Assembly (NCBI RefSeq): GCF_963422355.1 | Contig: NC_085085.1 | Span: forward strand, 15,315,543-15,379,542 | Source: Corticium candelabrum | Lineage: Eukaryota > Porifera > Homoscleromorpha > Homosclerophorida > Plakinidae | DNA length: 64,000 nucleotides | Direction of reading: 5' to 3' | In this document: piece after piece, positions 1 through 15,127 of the stretch | Layout: each line of letters opens with the position of its first letter | Position numbering within the stretch: position 1 is the stretch's first letter | Notes under the pieces: model-generated | What the model saw: the letters and a program-made list of their open reading frames with translations, nothing else | Database searches by the model: none | Told to the model about the DNA's origin: nothing | Position numbers and translations under genes: made by a program

Positions 1-507
1 AAACAGAACAATTTTTCACACCATATAGATAGAATTATAAAAATGAAGTTATCTTTGACTGACATAGACTAATGCCGATCAAAGCGGTGTACTGTATCTT
101 CTTTTGCTTGCATGCAGAATCTATACAGACCTGTTTGGCAGAGCAGCAAGGCAGCATGCACGGTGGTAGGCACACTGTCACAAGCCATCTGCCAGTCTGC
201 GTGTTGCGATAATTGACGTTGCAGTTGATTGACATTCGGATAATTGATGTTCTAGTGTCTATGGAGTTTGCAAAGCAGCTTTATTAGTGTTTCTATAATC
301 AGTGCAGATTGCTGTCAGGACATGCTCACAATAGCTATTTTTGCTTGCAAATTAGTGATTGCAAACTAGTTTTTTTAGTGAGCCACGATTGCATGTGTGT
401 GTTGTGTTGACATGTTGCAGTTGACATGTCACTGTCAGTAATGCAACAAATAGCTGGATGACATGTTTTGCTGCTTTTTCACTTCATTATGATTGTATCT
501 ATTTCAG
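1..507. other. Intronic sequence upstream of the first visible PES1 exon
   Basis: No coding exon was recognised here. The first visible PES1 exon begins after a CAG acceptor at 505-507 and enters in phase 2, so its preceding exon lies outside the window. Nothing else was identified. Confidence 0.6.
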
Positions 508-4137
<3,630 letters not shown>

Positions 4138-4650
4138 TTAGTGACACTTTATAAAATATATTTTACTGTAAGTGGCAATAATAAAAAGAATATACCCTAA
4201 ACTATGCATTGTTTTGTTATTGCTTGAAGTTGTTAGTGTTCTGCATTTGCTGAACAAGCCTTTGCCAGGTTCAGTTTATTCCTCTTATGGGCCTAGACAC
4301 ATTACTCACAAGTACACAATGGCTATACAAATGAAATGTAAGCAGTTGGTAAATTCAATGACCATCGATCGTATTTTAATTAAGTACTTTCATGTAATCA
4401 TGAGTTGTAGCACCTGGTCTCAAACAAATACAGTATGTAGATAGATAGCTACAAGAGGCCCTATCCCTAATTTGGCAAGCTACACAAGTAGATGAAAACG
4501 GCTGTAGTTGTAGCAGCATTCCCAATGCCCCATTACAGCAGGCTTCATCTTTTAGTGAATTACATAGAAGTTTGGATATGTTGACGCAATTAACAGCTTA
4601 TTCAGTGGTATATTAGAACATTTTTTACAGTGAATCTTTGTACATGTCTA
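4138..4650. other. Convergent intergenic space PES1/SUDS3
   Basis: The 3' untranslated sequence of both genes is expected here. The PES1 poly(A) signal AATAAA is at 4180-4185. No other gene or repeat was recognised. Confidence 0.6.
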
Positions 4651-6882
4651 TCAGTTTGGTCTCTTTCTGATGATGTACTTTCCGCTACGAAGCTGTGACA
4701 AAAATATGCGTAATTTCATCTGATCCATGTTCTTCTTAACGATAATCTGAGGAAAACAACCATAACACAGATGATACACAACTACTTCAGTATAGCCACA
4801 AAACACATGAATTTCACACCTCAGCTTGTCCAACAGTATGAATTACACAACTGGAAAAAAACTGGCATCATAGACCAAGATTTTATTTAATTCAGAGACA
4901 TGAATAAAACTTACTTTACTTTGCCTGTCTCCTTTGACTCCAAAATAATCTGCTGCCCACGTTGATACCTAGTATGGACCATATGGACAATATGCATATA
5001 CGTAGTCAGTACTTCCAGAGTATACGTTCTTACACTTTCCGTTCATAGATAAGTTTGTTCTCATCAATTCGAGCATCATAGAGTGCCACATTAGCAGACT
5101 GTTCTGGTAAAACTGAACACACAAAACAACAACTTTGAAAAAGCAGCTACCTATGTCTATGGTATGTGTTCTTAGTAGCTGAAATCAGTAGCCAGCAGGC
5201 AGTAGGAGACAGACTGAGTAACACAGCAAATGCTTACACCCTTGTGGAGATGTTGTAAGAGGCACAGCTGGAGTTGTCCGTTTGTAGTTGGGGAATGTGT
5301 GACCCTATGACCTCAGCTGTAAGTCTATTGAAAAACAGATCTACAAATTCTGTACTTTGAAAATGACTCTCAAATCATCCATTATGTCTTCTTCATCTAG
5401 AAGCTGCGAAATCTGTATAAACTGGTTACGGAGCTTAATTATTCAACTATAAAGGCAAATAGTTGCAATGTGTATTTGTGGATATCTGTAGCTCTTTTAG
5501 GCCTCTTGTCTTGTGCTGGTGGAGGATCATTGGGTCGCCGCCTCAGCTTCCTTGTTATTACTGGCTTTACTTCACTCGTGTCTACATCAGACAAATCAAC
5601 ATCATGTGCTTGAAACACAATGTACTGAAAATATGCTGTAACACCTCCTGTCATTTCCATTGTTTGTCGTTCCATTTCGATTTTCTTCTTTTCCTCTTCT
5701 AGTTCATGTATTAGATTTTCTTTCAATTCAACTTTTTTGATCTAATCAGCAGTGATATAACTATTCAATATCCTACACAGAAACTCAATCACACCTCAAA
5801 TTCTTTCTTTACAGCCTCCTTCTCCTGCAAGTATTCTCTCTCCACAATGCCAAGCTGTTAATTAACATCAAAGACCAGACCTTTATTCAACCAGTTAATT
5901 AATTGATACCATAGATGAAATACTGATGAAATTTATTTGACAAATTGGCAGTTTTATGAGTCACTGCGAATACAAAGTCCACCAACGGCTTTGCCGAAGC
6001 TTGAAGTCATCGACCACGTGCCCTAGGTATCATGGCAATGAGCCAAGACAAAACTCAAGACTTCCCTTCCTTGTATCCTATCTATCCAGCAGGGAGGTTC
6101 AACAAGTAAACGATGTATGGGGATGATCAAAGTTCAACAAAAGTACACATTGAGAAATACAGGTACTTGGTAAATATCAATGGTCAGGATATGGAACAAA
6201 TCAGTCCATACGCATTTTCAAGAAAAATGTTAAATTAATTTCTGCCAATATTTCATCTTATACAATAGCCACTTAGCACTCTTCTTACTTGATAATCGTG
6301 AAATGCATCTACAGCCAAATTACAAAAACATGAGCTTACCATTCGTCATACTACTGTCACGTGACTTTCCCTACCTGCACAAGCAATAGTCAAATTCATC
6401 GCTTTTTCCAGTTTTGATACTCGCCTTAGGTAGTCAGGGTTTGTGCCATCTCGAAGTTGTTGCAATTGTTCTTTGTAAATCTGAAGTTGCTTTTCTAGTT
6501 GATAACTGCAAAACACATTACAAGCTAAGCACAGCATCTTGGCTTGCTACTAATTAAGATGGTCTATCCACATTGGACTGTCAGCATACATTATTGCTAC
6601 ACTCGTATTCTCATTTCGAGTCCTATCCTGTCCTATTATTCTTTGAATGCCAACACAATAAGTTCTATAACAAACCTAAACAAACCAATTATTTCTATTT
6701 GTTTGATTCAAAAAGCAAGCATCTACGCGCACTTTACTTGTACACCATCGTGATGTGATATCATGCTAGACACATTTGTATTCTGTCTGTACAGAGTAGC
6801 ATTCAAGCTAAATGCCAGTGAAACACTTGAGTATTGCATAGCAAGTGCACACAACAGCTAGATCAACTTCGAACATCATTTA

Positions 6883-6951
<69 letters not shown>

Positions 6952-7005
6952 ATGTGGGAGTATGTGTGATTTGTTTGCCCACTGTTAGTGGGCAAAATAT
7001 AAAAA

Positions 7006-7077
<72 letters not shown>

Positions 7078-9249
7078 CTCCATGGTTGTCAGGTGCTCCA
7101 CTGACCACTCTCCACAAGAAAACAGGCGGTATTCGTCCAATAGCTGTGAGTGACGTCATTCAACAGTTAGCTAGTCGTCTCTGCTGTTTTTCAGTCAAAT
7201 CTCATCTTCCAGGCACTTTCCTTCCATATGGTCAAGTTGGAGTTGGCATACGTTGTGGAATGGAAACTGCAATTCATACACTAAGGTATTATATATCTGT
7301 TAATCATGACAAAGAAGACTTGTGTTGTGTGAAAGTAGACTTCCAGAATGCTTTTAATGAATGTCGTCGTCTGCCTTTTTTATTTCATCTGAAACAAGTA
7401 TTGCTGAATTATTTCCATGGGTACAGTGGTCATACCACACATTTCATCCAAGTGGAGACTTTCGTTTTGAAAATGTCTGCATTTTGTCAACTGCTGGTGT
7501 CCAGCAACGTGATCCACTAGGTCCTCTACTGTTTTCACTAGTAGTGTCACAACTTCTTGACGATTTTGGGAAAAACTCTGGTCCAAACTTCAACTTTGAT
7601 ACCTTGATGATGGAACTTTTGTTGAAACACGCGAATCAGTCTCCGAACTACTACAGTCTCTTGTTGTAAACAGTCATACGTTTGGCCTTCATCTCAACTT
7701 GGATAAATGTGAGGTATACTGGCCAACAGGTGATCAGTCTTTCCCAGAGTTACCAACGCAAATCAAGTGTCTCACAAGAGGGACTGAGCTATTAGGTTCT
7801 CCAATGTATGGTGAGGACGATTATATAAAAGCAACGGTGGCCAGACGCATCGAGAAGGTAAATAAGGCTCAATCACATCTCAGCGATTTAGACCACCCTC
7901 AGGTTGAACTTCAACTGTTACGCAGCTGTCTCAATGTGTGCAAAGTAAACAATCTATTACACACAGTTGTTCCTGGTTTGGTTGATGATGAACTCACAAA
8001 TTTTATGCATCTCTTAGACATTCACTTGAACTGATCACTCGTTCTTCTATCCAAGATTCTTCTTGGATTCAGGCGACTCTTCCAGTTCAAGATGAAGGTT
8101 TTGGTCCATATGAAGCGTTAAGCTCATCAGCAGCAGCTTTTGGAGGTAGCTGCAACTCTAATAGACATTTAATGCAGTCATTTTTAAGTCAGTCTAACAT
8201 GTCAACTTCCACAATGAATCAGGTCCAGTTGGAGTCAGAGTCCAAGATTTTCGGGGAAGATGAAGCACACGCTTGTCTACTCAAACAACTCGGCGATCGC
8301 CCTCCGTCATGTAATCTCAGAAAATCATCACAACGCGGCATTAGATCTATTATCAACTCCATTTTAGCCTCATCCTTCAAAGAGGTTATTAGTCTTCGGG
8401 ATAGAGCAAGACTAAACACCATTGCCACTACTCATGCTGGTGCTTGGTTGCAGGCATTACCAATCCCAAACATAAGCCTCGCCATGTCATCACATGAATT
8501 CGTAATTGCAATATGAATTATTTGGCTAGGAATCCCTCTATTCCCGTTCCCACTATCGTCATTGAAATGTGTCTGTGGTCAAGTTCTTGACCCTTTCTGC
8601 GATCATTTGGTTTAGCTGCAGTCACAGTCCTCTCTGGATCAAATGCCACGACGCTCTTTGCGAAAGTGATTTACCATGCTCTTCTAACAGACAACAAGCA
8701 TGCGAAAAGGGAACAACGATGTTCTGGCTATGACAACTGTCGTCCTGGTGATATCTTTCATCCTGATTTTCTTCTGGGTCGTCTTCGATGTAACAGTAGC
8801 CAACAGCCTGCAGCCTTCATTCATTATTAAAGCTGCCAGCAATGCAGGAGCTGCTGCAGAAGCTGCGGAAGATTGCCAAGACTTTCGCCACGCTGACAGA
8901 GTTACAGCAGCTGATGGTATATTTTATCCACTTGCTGTAGAAACTCTCGGTCTCTGGACACCATACAGTCTCAAGATCCTACGCTCTATAGCTTCGAGAA
9001 TTTCTGCAATGAGTCACATGACGTTTTCAAAGTCTTTAAATAACTTATTACAACAATTACCTGTGAAAGTATGGTCATATAACGCTAGACTGGTTTTACA
9101 ACGTTTGAATTTAGAGATAGAGGATGTACGTAGTTGGGACATGCATACTTGAGTTGTTGGGGATGTTGGGGTGGGAACGTTCATGTATGTAATAAAGTAA
9201 TAAATAATATATGTATTGATTGATTAATATACATACATATACATACATT

Positions 9250-9325
<76 letters not shown>

Positions 9326-10034
9326 GCTATGCTTCAACTACAGATACCTAGAAAAAACACATGACAAGTCTTTGAGTGCATCTCCTACAAAATCAACAAT
9401 GTCAACGATTTCATACATACAGCTACCATGGTATTAAACTTTCAAAACCCAACACACTTTACTAACTGTTATTTATGAATCCCTCATTCCTAAAAGCAGA
9501 TAAACTCCACAAGAGCAAATATTGGTTACACAGTAATTGAATACGCTACAAAATCATTTCACAGCAATTTATGGGCACCTTGGCAAGTAACGTTGAAAAC
9601 TGATTTGATAACTATTTGTAATAATAATTAATAAAACAATTTGAACAGTTGTACACTACTAAATATGCTTACTTGTTGAAATAAACGTTTCATTAATCTA
9701 TAGTTAGTTAATTAATTAAGTTAAACTAATAAATAAATAAATAAATAAATAATAATGTACAACAAGAAAGTGACTCTCACTCTTCTCTTGCTTCTGCATC
9801 CTGATCTCCTTTAGCAATGTCTGTTTCACTGGCCTCTTCAGTGTCTGTGGCAAACAATCAACAGTATTCAAAAGTACTAAATCGTCTCGACAAGTTTCAT
9901 TGGTTTCCCGGACGTCCAATAGTCTAAAGCCACGTTAGACAGCTGGCACCTTCATCCGAGTTGCACGAGTAGTGGGCACCGTTGGACTCCTCGACGACTT
10001 GTTGTTTCGTTCGGTTCTCGCCAACGAAAGCCAT
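4651..10034 (-). CDS. SUDS3: Sin3 corepressor complex subunit SDS3
   Basis: SDS3 is a coiled-coil subunit of the Sin3/HDAC corepressor that dimerises and supports deacetylase activity in the nucleus. Exons from the start: 10034-9950, 9844-9781, 6505-6375, 6308-6289, 5854-5795, 5741-5645, 5581-5448, 5403-5356, 5304-5238, 5112-5034, 4968-4915, 4850-4820, 4746-4651. All phases join, giving about 321 residues (human 328). Visible blocks are [30 protein letters not shown], the family signature [22 protein letters not shown] and the C-terminal [19 protein letters not shown]. Exon 4 is a 20-nt micro-exon. The intron between 5448 and 5403 is only 44 nt with a weak GTTGAA donor. Intron 2 (3.3 kb) holds a reverse-transcriptase element in antisense. 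The start codon is 72 bp from that of the divergent Derlin gene. Confidence 0.93.
5911..6262. mobile_element. MITE in a SUDS3 intron (GATGAAATA-end family)
   Basis: The ends are imperfect inverted repeats: TAGATGAAATACTGATGAAA on the left, and TGCCAATATTTCATCTTATA on the right. A copy with the same termini in the opposite internal orientation lies at 21461-21822. There is no reading frame. It sits between SUDS3 exons 4 and 5. Confidence 0.55.
6885..7075. repeat. Two (AT)n blocks flanking a small hairpin
   Basis: AT dinucleotide tracts at about 6885-6947 and 7009-7075 flank a segment holding the stem TGCCCACT...AGTGGGCA. They immediately precede the reverse-transcriptase element in SUDS3 intron 2. 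Confidence 0.9.
7076..9200 (+). mobile_element. Decayed reverse-transcriptase retroelement in SUDS3 intron 2
   Basis: The conceptual reading, over several frames, resembles an RT family with a GGIRPIAV motif that is common in invertebrate genomes. In order I see [30 protein letters not shown] (motif A), [13 protein letters not shown] (motif B, with Arg replacing the usual Gly), YLDDGTFVE (catalytic YxDD, in a shifted frame near 7600), [18 protein letters not shown] and [11 protein letters not shown] near the C-terminus. Frameshifts near 7375, 7590, 8030 and 8515 show it is dead. No endonuclease domain was seen. It ends near AATAAAGTAATAAATAAT at about 9190. Orientation is antisense to SUDS3. 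Confidence 0.8.
9256..9322. repeat. (AC)n microsatellite
   Basis: Pure CA/AC tract directly downstream of the retroelement, within SUDS3 intron 2. Confidence 0.95.
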
Positions 10035-10106
10035 TCTAGAGACAACCTCCGGGACACACACACACTCACAAAACATCCCGTATTTTTGCATTTGGCTGTG
10101 AACGAT
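10035..10106. promoter_or_regulatory. Putative bidirectional promoter SUDS3/DERL2
   Basis: Only 72 bp separate the ATG of SUDS3 (-, 10034) from the ATG of the Derlin gene (+, 10107). Promoter and 5' leaders of both must lie here or within the opposite gene. No TATA box was seen. Confidence 0.6.
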
Positions 10107-11529
10107 ATGGCTAACACGTTTCACGACGAGTTCATGCAAATACCGCCTATTACAAGAGCTTACACTGCTTCCTGTGTGATAACCACTTTGGCCGTTGTAA
10201 GTTACATCTATAAGGCCCCATTGGCCACTTGTGTAGGTTGAAGATCCTGTCTTATAGCAACTGGAAGTGGTGAGCCCTTTTCAGCTCTATTTTAATCCGA
10301 AGTTAATCTTTCAGCAATACCAGGTAATGACAACGGAGGCAAGAGGTTATGCGGGATTGATAGACATAGGACTAGAGATAAAATGTGTTTCATTGTTGGT
10401 CTGTTTGTTTTAAATCGGTTCTTATAAGGAACGTTTGACAAGTTTTGTTAGGACAACCGATCAGCAATTTGGGTTTAAACGTAACCACAGTTGCGCTGAC
10501 TGCTCTTTTGTATTAAAGAGCACAATAGACTAACTACTATTTGGAGAGAGGAAACTCGAGAATGTATATCTGCGCTCTGGATCTGTCAAAAGCATATGTC
10601 AGAGTTCCTTATTACAGATTATTCTGCAGGCTGTTAGAAGTGGGAGCACCGGTTTATTTGGTGAGATTGCTTTCAGAGTGGTATGCCAAACAAAAGATGT
10701 GAGTGAAATGTGAAGAAGTTTTCGGTTCTCAGTTGGTAATGGAGTGAGGCAGGGGAGTGTGCTTTAGATGAGTTAGTAATTGGTCTGAGGAGTTGTGGAT
10801 ATGGGGCAAGGATAGGTCATATGTACGTTGGCAGTGTTGCCTATGCAGAAGATGTGACATTGGTGTCACCAACACTGCATGGAATGCAGAAGATGCTGGA
10901 CGTGTGTACCCTGTTTGCAGAAGAAAACGGTTTAATTTTTAACAGCAAAAAGAGTTTATCTATTGTGTTTGTCCGGAACAGTCATTTGCCAGTGGTAAAC
11001 TCAAAACTGACTGTAAGTGGAGGTTTTCTTCCTTTCAAGAATACAGTATCACACTTAGGTGTGATAATGGTCTCCTGCTTGACAATGCAAAATTTCTGTG
11101 GAAGCAAGGGTTAGAAAATTTTTCCATGGTGTAAACACTGTGTTGGGAAAAATTAGAGGTGTGTGTGAATTACAAAAGATGCAAATGGAGATAGTTGATC
11201 TACAGCTGTTTTCCATCATGTCATATGAGTGTCATTTTTGTGGGATTTGGAGAGAACAGCTGTGAGGAGGATGATCAATATGGCTCTGAGAAAAGGTGTG
11301 AGAAGAGGATTGGGTATGAAGAGGAATGAATCAATATGTGATGCTTTGGAGGTACATTTCAAGAATCAGTGGAAAGAATGAAGAATTTAAATTGAAGTTC
11401 TTACAAAGGGCGTTCCATTCTATAAAGGCTTAGTGAAAGGACTTCTTTTTTTGGTGGTAGACAAAATTTTACAGTTAGAAATGTCATTGTAAGGGTTGAA
11501 GGGAGGTAGTTTGTCTTGTGTGTTACTGC

Positions 11530-11597
<68 letters not shown>

Positions 11598-13135
11598 GTA
11601 TGCTCCCAGTGGGAACTGCATTACTGTGGTGATTCAATAAAAATATATATTATATTTTGTTTTTTTGTGTATTTCATTGCTTGCTATTGTTTGTCTGTTT
11701 GTCTGTCTGTCTGTGTCTGTCTGTCTGTCTCATTTCTTATGCTTAGGATGCTTTCATTTTTGCAATTGTTACATTCACAGTTTGGGAGAGAAGAAATGAT
11801 CTGTCTGTTTGTCTGTCTGTCTGTTAATACGTATATTTTCCATTTATATCAAGCATTTGTGTCTGTTTGTCTTTCTGTTTGTGTGCCTCTCTGTCTCTCT
11901 GAGATAAGACTATTGGTTGCTATTGGTGCTGGTGGTTGCTAGTGACTATTGAATGATAACATATACCAATTAAGTAATGTTTGTAATACGTAGCTTTGGA
12001 GACTTGTCACTAACTTCCTGTTCTTTGGCACTATTGGATTCAACTTTCTCTTCAATATTATATTTACTTATCGCTACTGTCGAATGCTTGAGGAGGGATC
12101 TTTTCGCAACAGGACAGCAGACTTCTTCTTTATGTTCATTTTTGGTGGATTCTTCCTTACAGTATGGTCCATCTTGTGTCTGCTGTACTGTCGTGACATC
12201 TAACTGATTTTAGGTTGTTGGATTGTTTTACAACTTGGCATTCTTGGGTCAGGCATTTACCATCATGCTAGTTTACGTGTGGAGTCGGAGAAATCCGTAT
12301 GTACGGATGAGCTTCTTTGGAATATTCACGTTTCAAGCTCCGTACTTACCGTGGGTGTTGTTGGGATTCTCACTGCTTTTGGGCAATTCAATTATAGTGG
12401 ATTTGCTAGGTAATTGTTTGAATTTAATTGGCTGTTGTATATTCCTGTTTCAAATCTTGCAAATCTAATTTGGTCTTGATTATCATGCTTGAGATTTTTT
12501 ATAATTTGGGAGCAAATAATAGGTCAATAGAAGCATGTCTGTCTGTCAGTCTGTCACATATATTTTCCATTTAAATCAAACATTTACATCACAGCAACAC
12601 TAACACAACAGGACCATTACGGTTCTGAAGCATACAAAATTACACTGAGCACACTACATGTCTGTCTATCTCTGTCTGTCTGTCTATCTGTCAAAACCAT
12701 ATATTATCATAACTGACACACTGAACACAGTTTGAGCAACAACTAAAACCAATACGTTCTACTACTATAGCTAAGTGCAACCTGTTTTTGCACAAGTGAC
12801 ATTAACTTTTAGTACTTCACTGTCATGTTCAATCTACTGTTACTGTTTGAAGTGCTAATAGCTTTTCTGTAAATGTCTATTTAGAGTGACATTTTATTTG
12901 TCTTACAGGCATTGTGGTAGGTCATATATATTACTTTTTGGAAGATGTCTTTCCACACAAACCCGGTGGTCTCAAGCTACTTAGAACACCAAGATTCCTC
13001 ACCTTGTTGTTCCATCCGGATCCAGAAGACGAGGCCTACCCCGTAGAACCTACAGAAAGACCTGGTGGGTTTGACTGGGGTGGTGGCCAAGATGTAGGTG
13101 CACAAGATGTAGATGTTAATCAAGCGAACCAGTAG
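10107..13135 (+). CDS. DERL2: Derlin (DERL2/DERL3 type)
   Basis: Derlins are rhomboid pseudoproteases of the ER membrane that act in ER-associated degradation with p97/VCP. Exons 10107-10196, 10258-10323, 11994-12161, 12214-12409 and 12909-13135 join in phase, giving 248 residues. The N-terminus [16 protein letters not shown] matches the family. The conserved LWRL (residues 53-56), [37 protein letters not shown] and [13 protein letters not shown] follow. The C-terminus [14 protein letters not shown] resembles the SHP box that binds p97. Several hydrophobic membrane segments are evident. Intron 2 (1.7 kb) carries a retroelement fragment and a TG tract. AATAAA lies at 13583-13588. Orthology to DERL2 rather than DERL3 is not decided. 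Confidence 0.95.
10439..11400 (+). mobile_element. Degenerate non-LTR (LINE-like) RT fragment in Derlin intron 2
   Basis: Broken frames show [32 protein letters not shown] (motif A region), GVRQGSVL (motif B) and [11 protein letters not shown] (the YADD box with Glu in place of the first Asp). Many stops interrupt it. It resembles CR1/RTE-type LINE reverse transcriptases and differs from the GGIRPIAV family at 7076-9200. It is in sense orientation with the host gene. Confidence 0.75.
11527..11595. repeat. (TG)n microsatellite with downstream CTGT repeats
   Basis: A T(GT)n tract is followed by (CTGT)n runs at about 11690-11735 and 11800-11825. The motif CTGTCTG followed by AATAC(A/G)TATATTTTCCATT recurs near 11820, 12545 and 44280, suggesting a dispersed repeat with a CTGT tract. 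Confidence 0.85.
12410..12908. other. Derlin intron 4
   Basis: The only content seen is CTGT-rich runs (about 12535-12560 and 12660-12690) and the dispersed CATATATTTTCCATTTA motif. No exon. Confidence 0.6.
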
Positions 13136-13917
13136 TAGGCACTTGTACAAAGTCTGTATTCTCTTGTATAGAGAGAAGCAATGGCTATTATTAGTATGCA
13201 GTGCATGTACTTGAGTGTTTTCTAGTGTCTGTTTCTAACTGCAGTGAGCTAAAATCTTCTTATAGGCCAATGTACTAAACTGAGATGTAGCTAACAGAAC
13301 AACAATGTACACCTCAAGTCAATAGTCAATAGCACCTTGCTTTGTTGTATTTTACTACATAGTATCCAAATTATTGTGTTGTAATTAAGTTGTACCCTAA
13401 TGGTTGTCACTGTGTGATATGAAGACATCTATAGGCCTGTTTACAAGGCCTGTAGGGTTGACAGGGCTATTAACCCGGAGTCTTTTATTGTAGCTGGATT
13501 TTGCTGTGATGGAAATTGGTCTGTGGGTTATTCGGCTATTCTAAAATTTTAAATTTACATTTTAAATTTTTGATCTTTGGAAAATAAATTTTTTGCTTCA
13601 ATTTTTTCCTGTTTCTCCATTTTCTTTTCTCTTTTTCCTTTTTCCTTTTTCTTGGTTTTGAAATATGTGAATGAATGAATGAATTGATAATGATATAAAT
13701 GGTCAGTTTCAGACTGAATGTTCATGGCAATTGACAGTGTGGATGAATAACACAGTCACTTTGTGCTTGTCGTAAATCAAGTCAGGGGTATTTTCTCATC
13801 AGTGTATCTATTAAATGTTGTAAAGCAACAAGTACAATGGCACAGCAGAAATTCAACAAGAGTTCATAACTACCTAACAATACCAACATCAGAAGCATAC
13901 TGTAGTCCTACTTACTT
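13136..13917. other. Convergent intergenic space DERL2/VPS29
   Basis: Contains the 3' UTR of the Derlin gene with AATAAA at 13583-13588, followed by a pyrimidine-rich run at 13610-13660. A short GAAT tandem lies near 13670. No gene was seen. Confidence 0.6.
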
Positions 13918-15015
13918 CTACGCTGGTTTCTTGAATTCTATTCTCTCCACTTTCACATCGTCATTTATCAACTGGTAGACGTATGTCACCACTGTTGTAG
14001 ACTGAATATCCATGAGAACGAACGATGGAGTTACAGATCTATGCAAACCCAAGTGAACATGCTTAATTCTACTGTCATGTTACCAATACGTACCCTTGTA
14101 AGGCGTTATATGCTCCAGTTGCAGAGCCAGGATTAACGTAGAACTTGCCTTCACGATCAAATGCTTCAAACTGCATGAACACAATCAGTAAGTTACACTG
14201 CTCACCAACACTCATCAACCATGGCTACCTTGTGTGTATGGCCAGAGATGAGGATGTCCACATCTAACTGCCTCTGAAGCTGTCAATAAATGAGAATTAG
14301 ATTGCATTTTCTAATTGACTAAAATAAATAATGTAGTGCAACAAGGTTACCATTCCTAAACTTTCCATATCTCCCCAAGGCACAATCTGGTGTCCATGAC
14401 AGACACCAATTCGAAACTGACCGACTGTTACAACCTTCTGCTCTGGATAGCTTGATTGCTAACAGACATAAAAGAGTGCCACGATTGATTAACATATCAC
14501 TCGGTAGTGTAATTCAATAAATTCTCGAATGGGAATGAATTCAAATTTTGTAAGTCTACATTATTAATTAATTCATTAATGTATCAATTAAATGCAAAAT
14601 GATATAAAGTAAAATTAAGAAAATTAGTTTTTCAACAATTAAACAACCCAAAAGTAATTAAAAAGTCAACTACACTCCCACCTCATCAAAATCTCCCTTC
14701 ACAACGTGCACATCACTAGCCAAAGTCTTCAGATAATCAAACGACTCCTTGGTACACAAGTTGCCCGTACAAAGAATGTGATGGATCTTACCGGGCACCT
14801 AAACACATAAGCATCACAAAAACGTAACAATTAGATCCACGGCAATCGCAAAAACAAACCAAAAGCTTTTTGAATTTGGATGGAAGACCATTCGACCGGT
14901 AAGGAATATGAAGATCACCAATCACCAACACTAACTAAAAAGAAACCAAGCCAGTTATTTTGACGGTCAGTAACAGTTGCAAAGAGTCCCAGCCGACAAG
15001 ATTTCCTACCACCAT
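13918..15015 (-). CDS. VPS29: Retromer subunit VPS29
   Basis: VPS29 is the metallophosphoesterase-fold subunit of retromer, which binds VPS35 on endosomes for retrograde sorting. Exons from the start: 15015-15010, 14934-14860, 14798-14682, 14458-14351, 14279-14229, 14170-14094, 14038-13918. All phases join, giving 184 residues (human 182). Clear blocks: [84 protein letters not shown] and [18 protein letters not shown]. The first coding exon supplies only Met-Val before the conserved LVLVIGD. It lies head to head with the myotubularin gene, 112 bp away. Confidence 0.96.
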
Positions 15016-15127
15016 GCCGATTCTCCTTACGCATGCGTACTAAACTTACACGCCCCCAATTGACAATAGCATTGCAACATTTTCAGCGCTGACTCAGTTA
15101 CACTAACTAAACTGCGACGTTCACAAT
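15016..15127. promoter_or_regulatory. Putative bidirectional promoter VPS29/MTMR
   Basis: A 112-bp gap lies between divergent start codons. It contains the palindrome TACGCATGCGTA (15028-15039), which resembles an NRF-1-type site, and TGACTCA (15090-15096), an AP-1-type site. Site function is inferred from sequence only. Confidence 0.55.

Noticed and set aside
7086-9152. Reverse-transcriptase frames as a functional gene
   Set aside because: Several frameshifts and stops, and an altered motif B residue. It is a dead element inside an intron.
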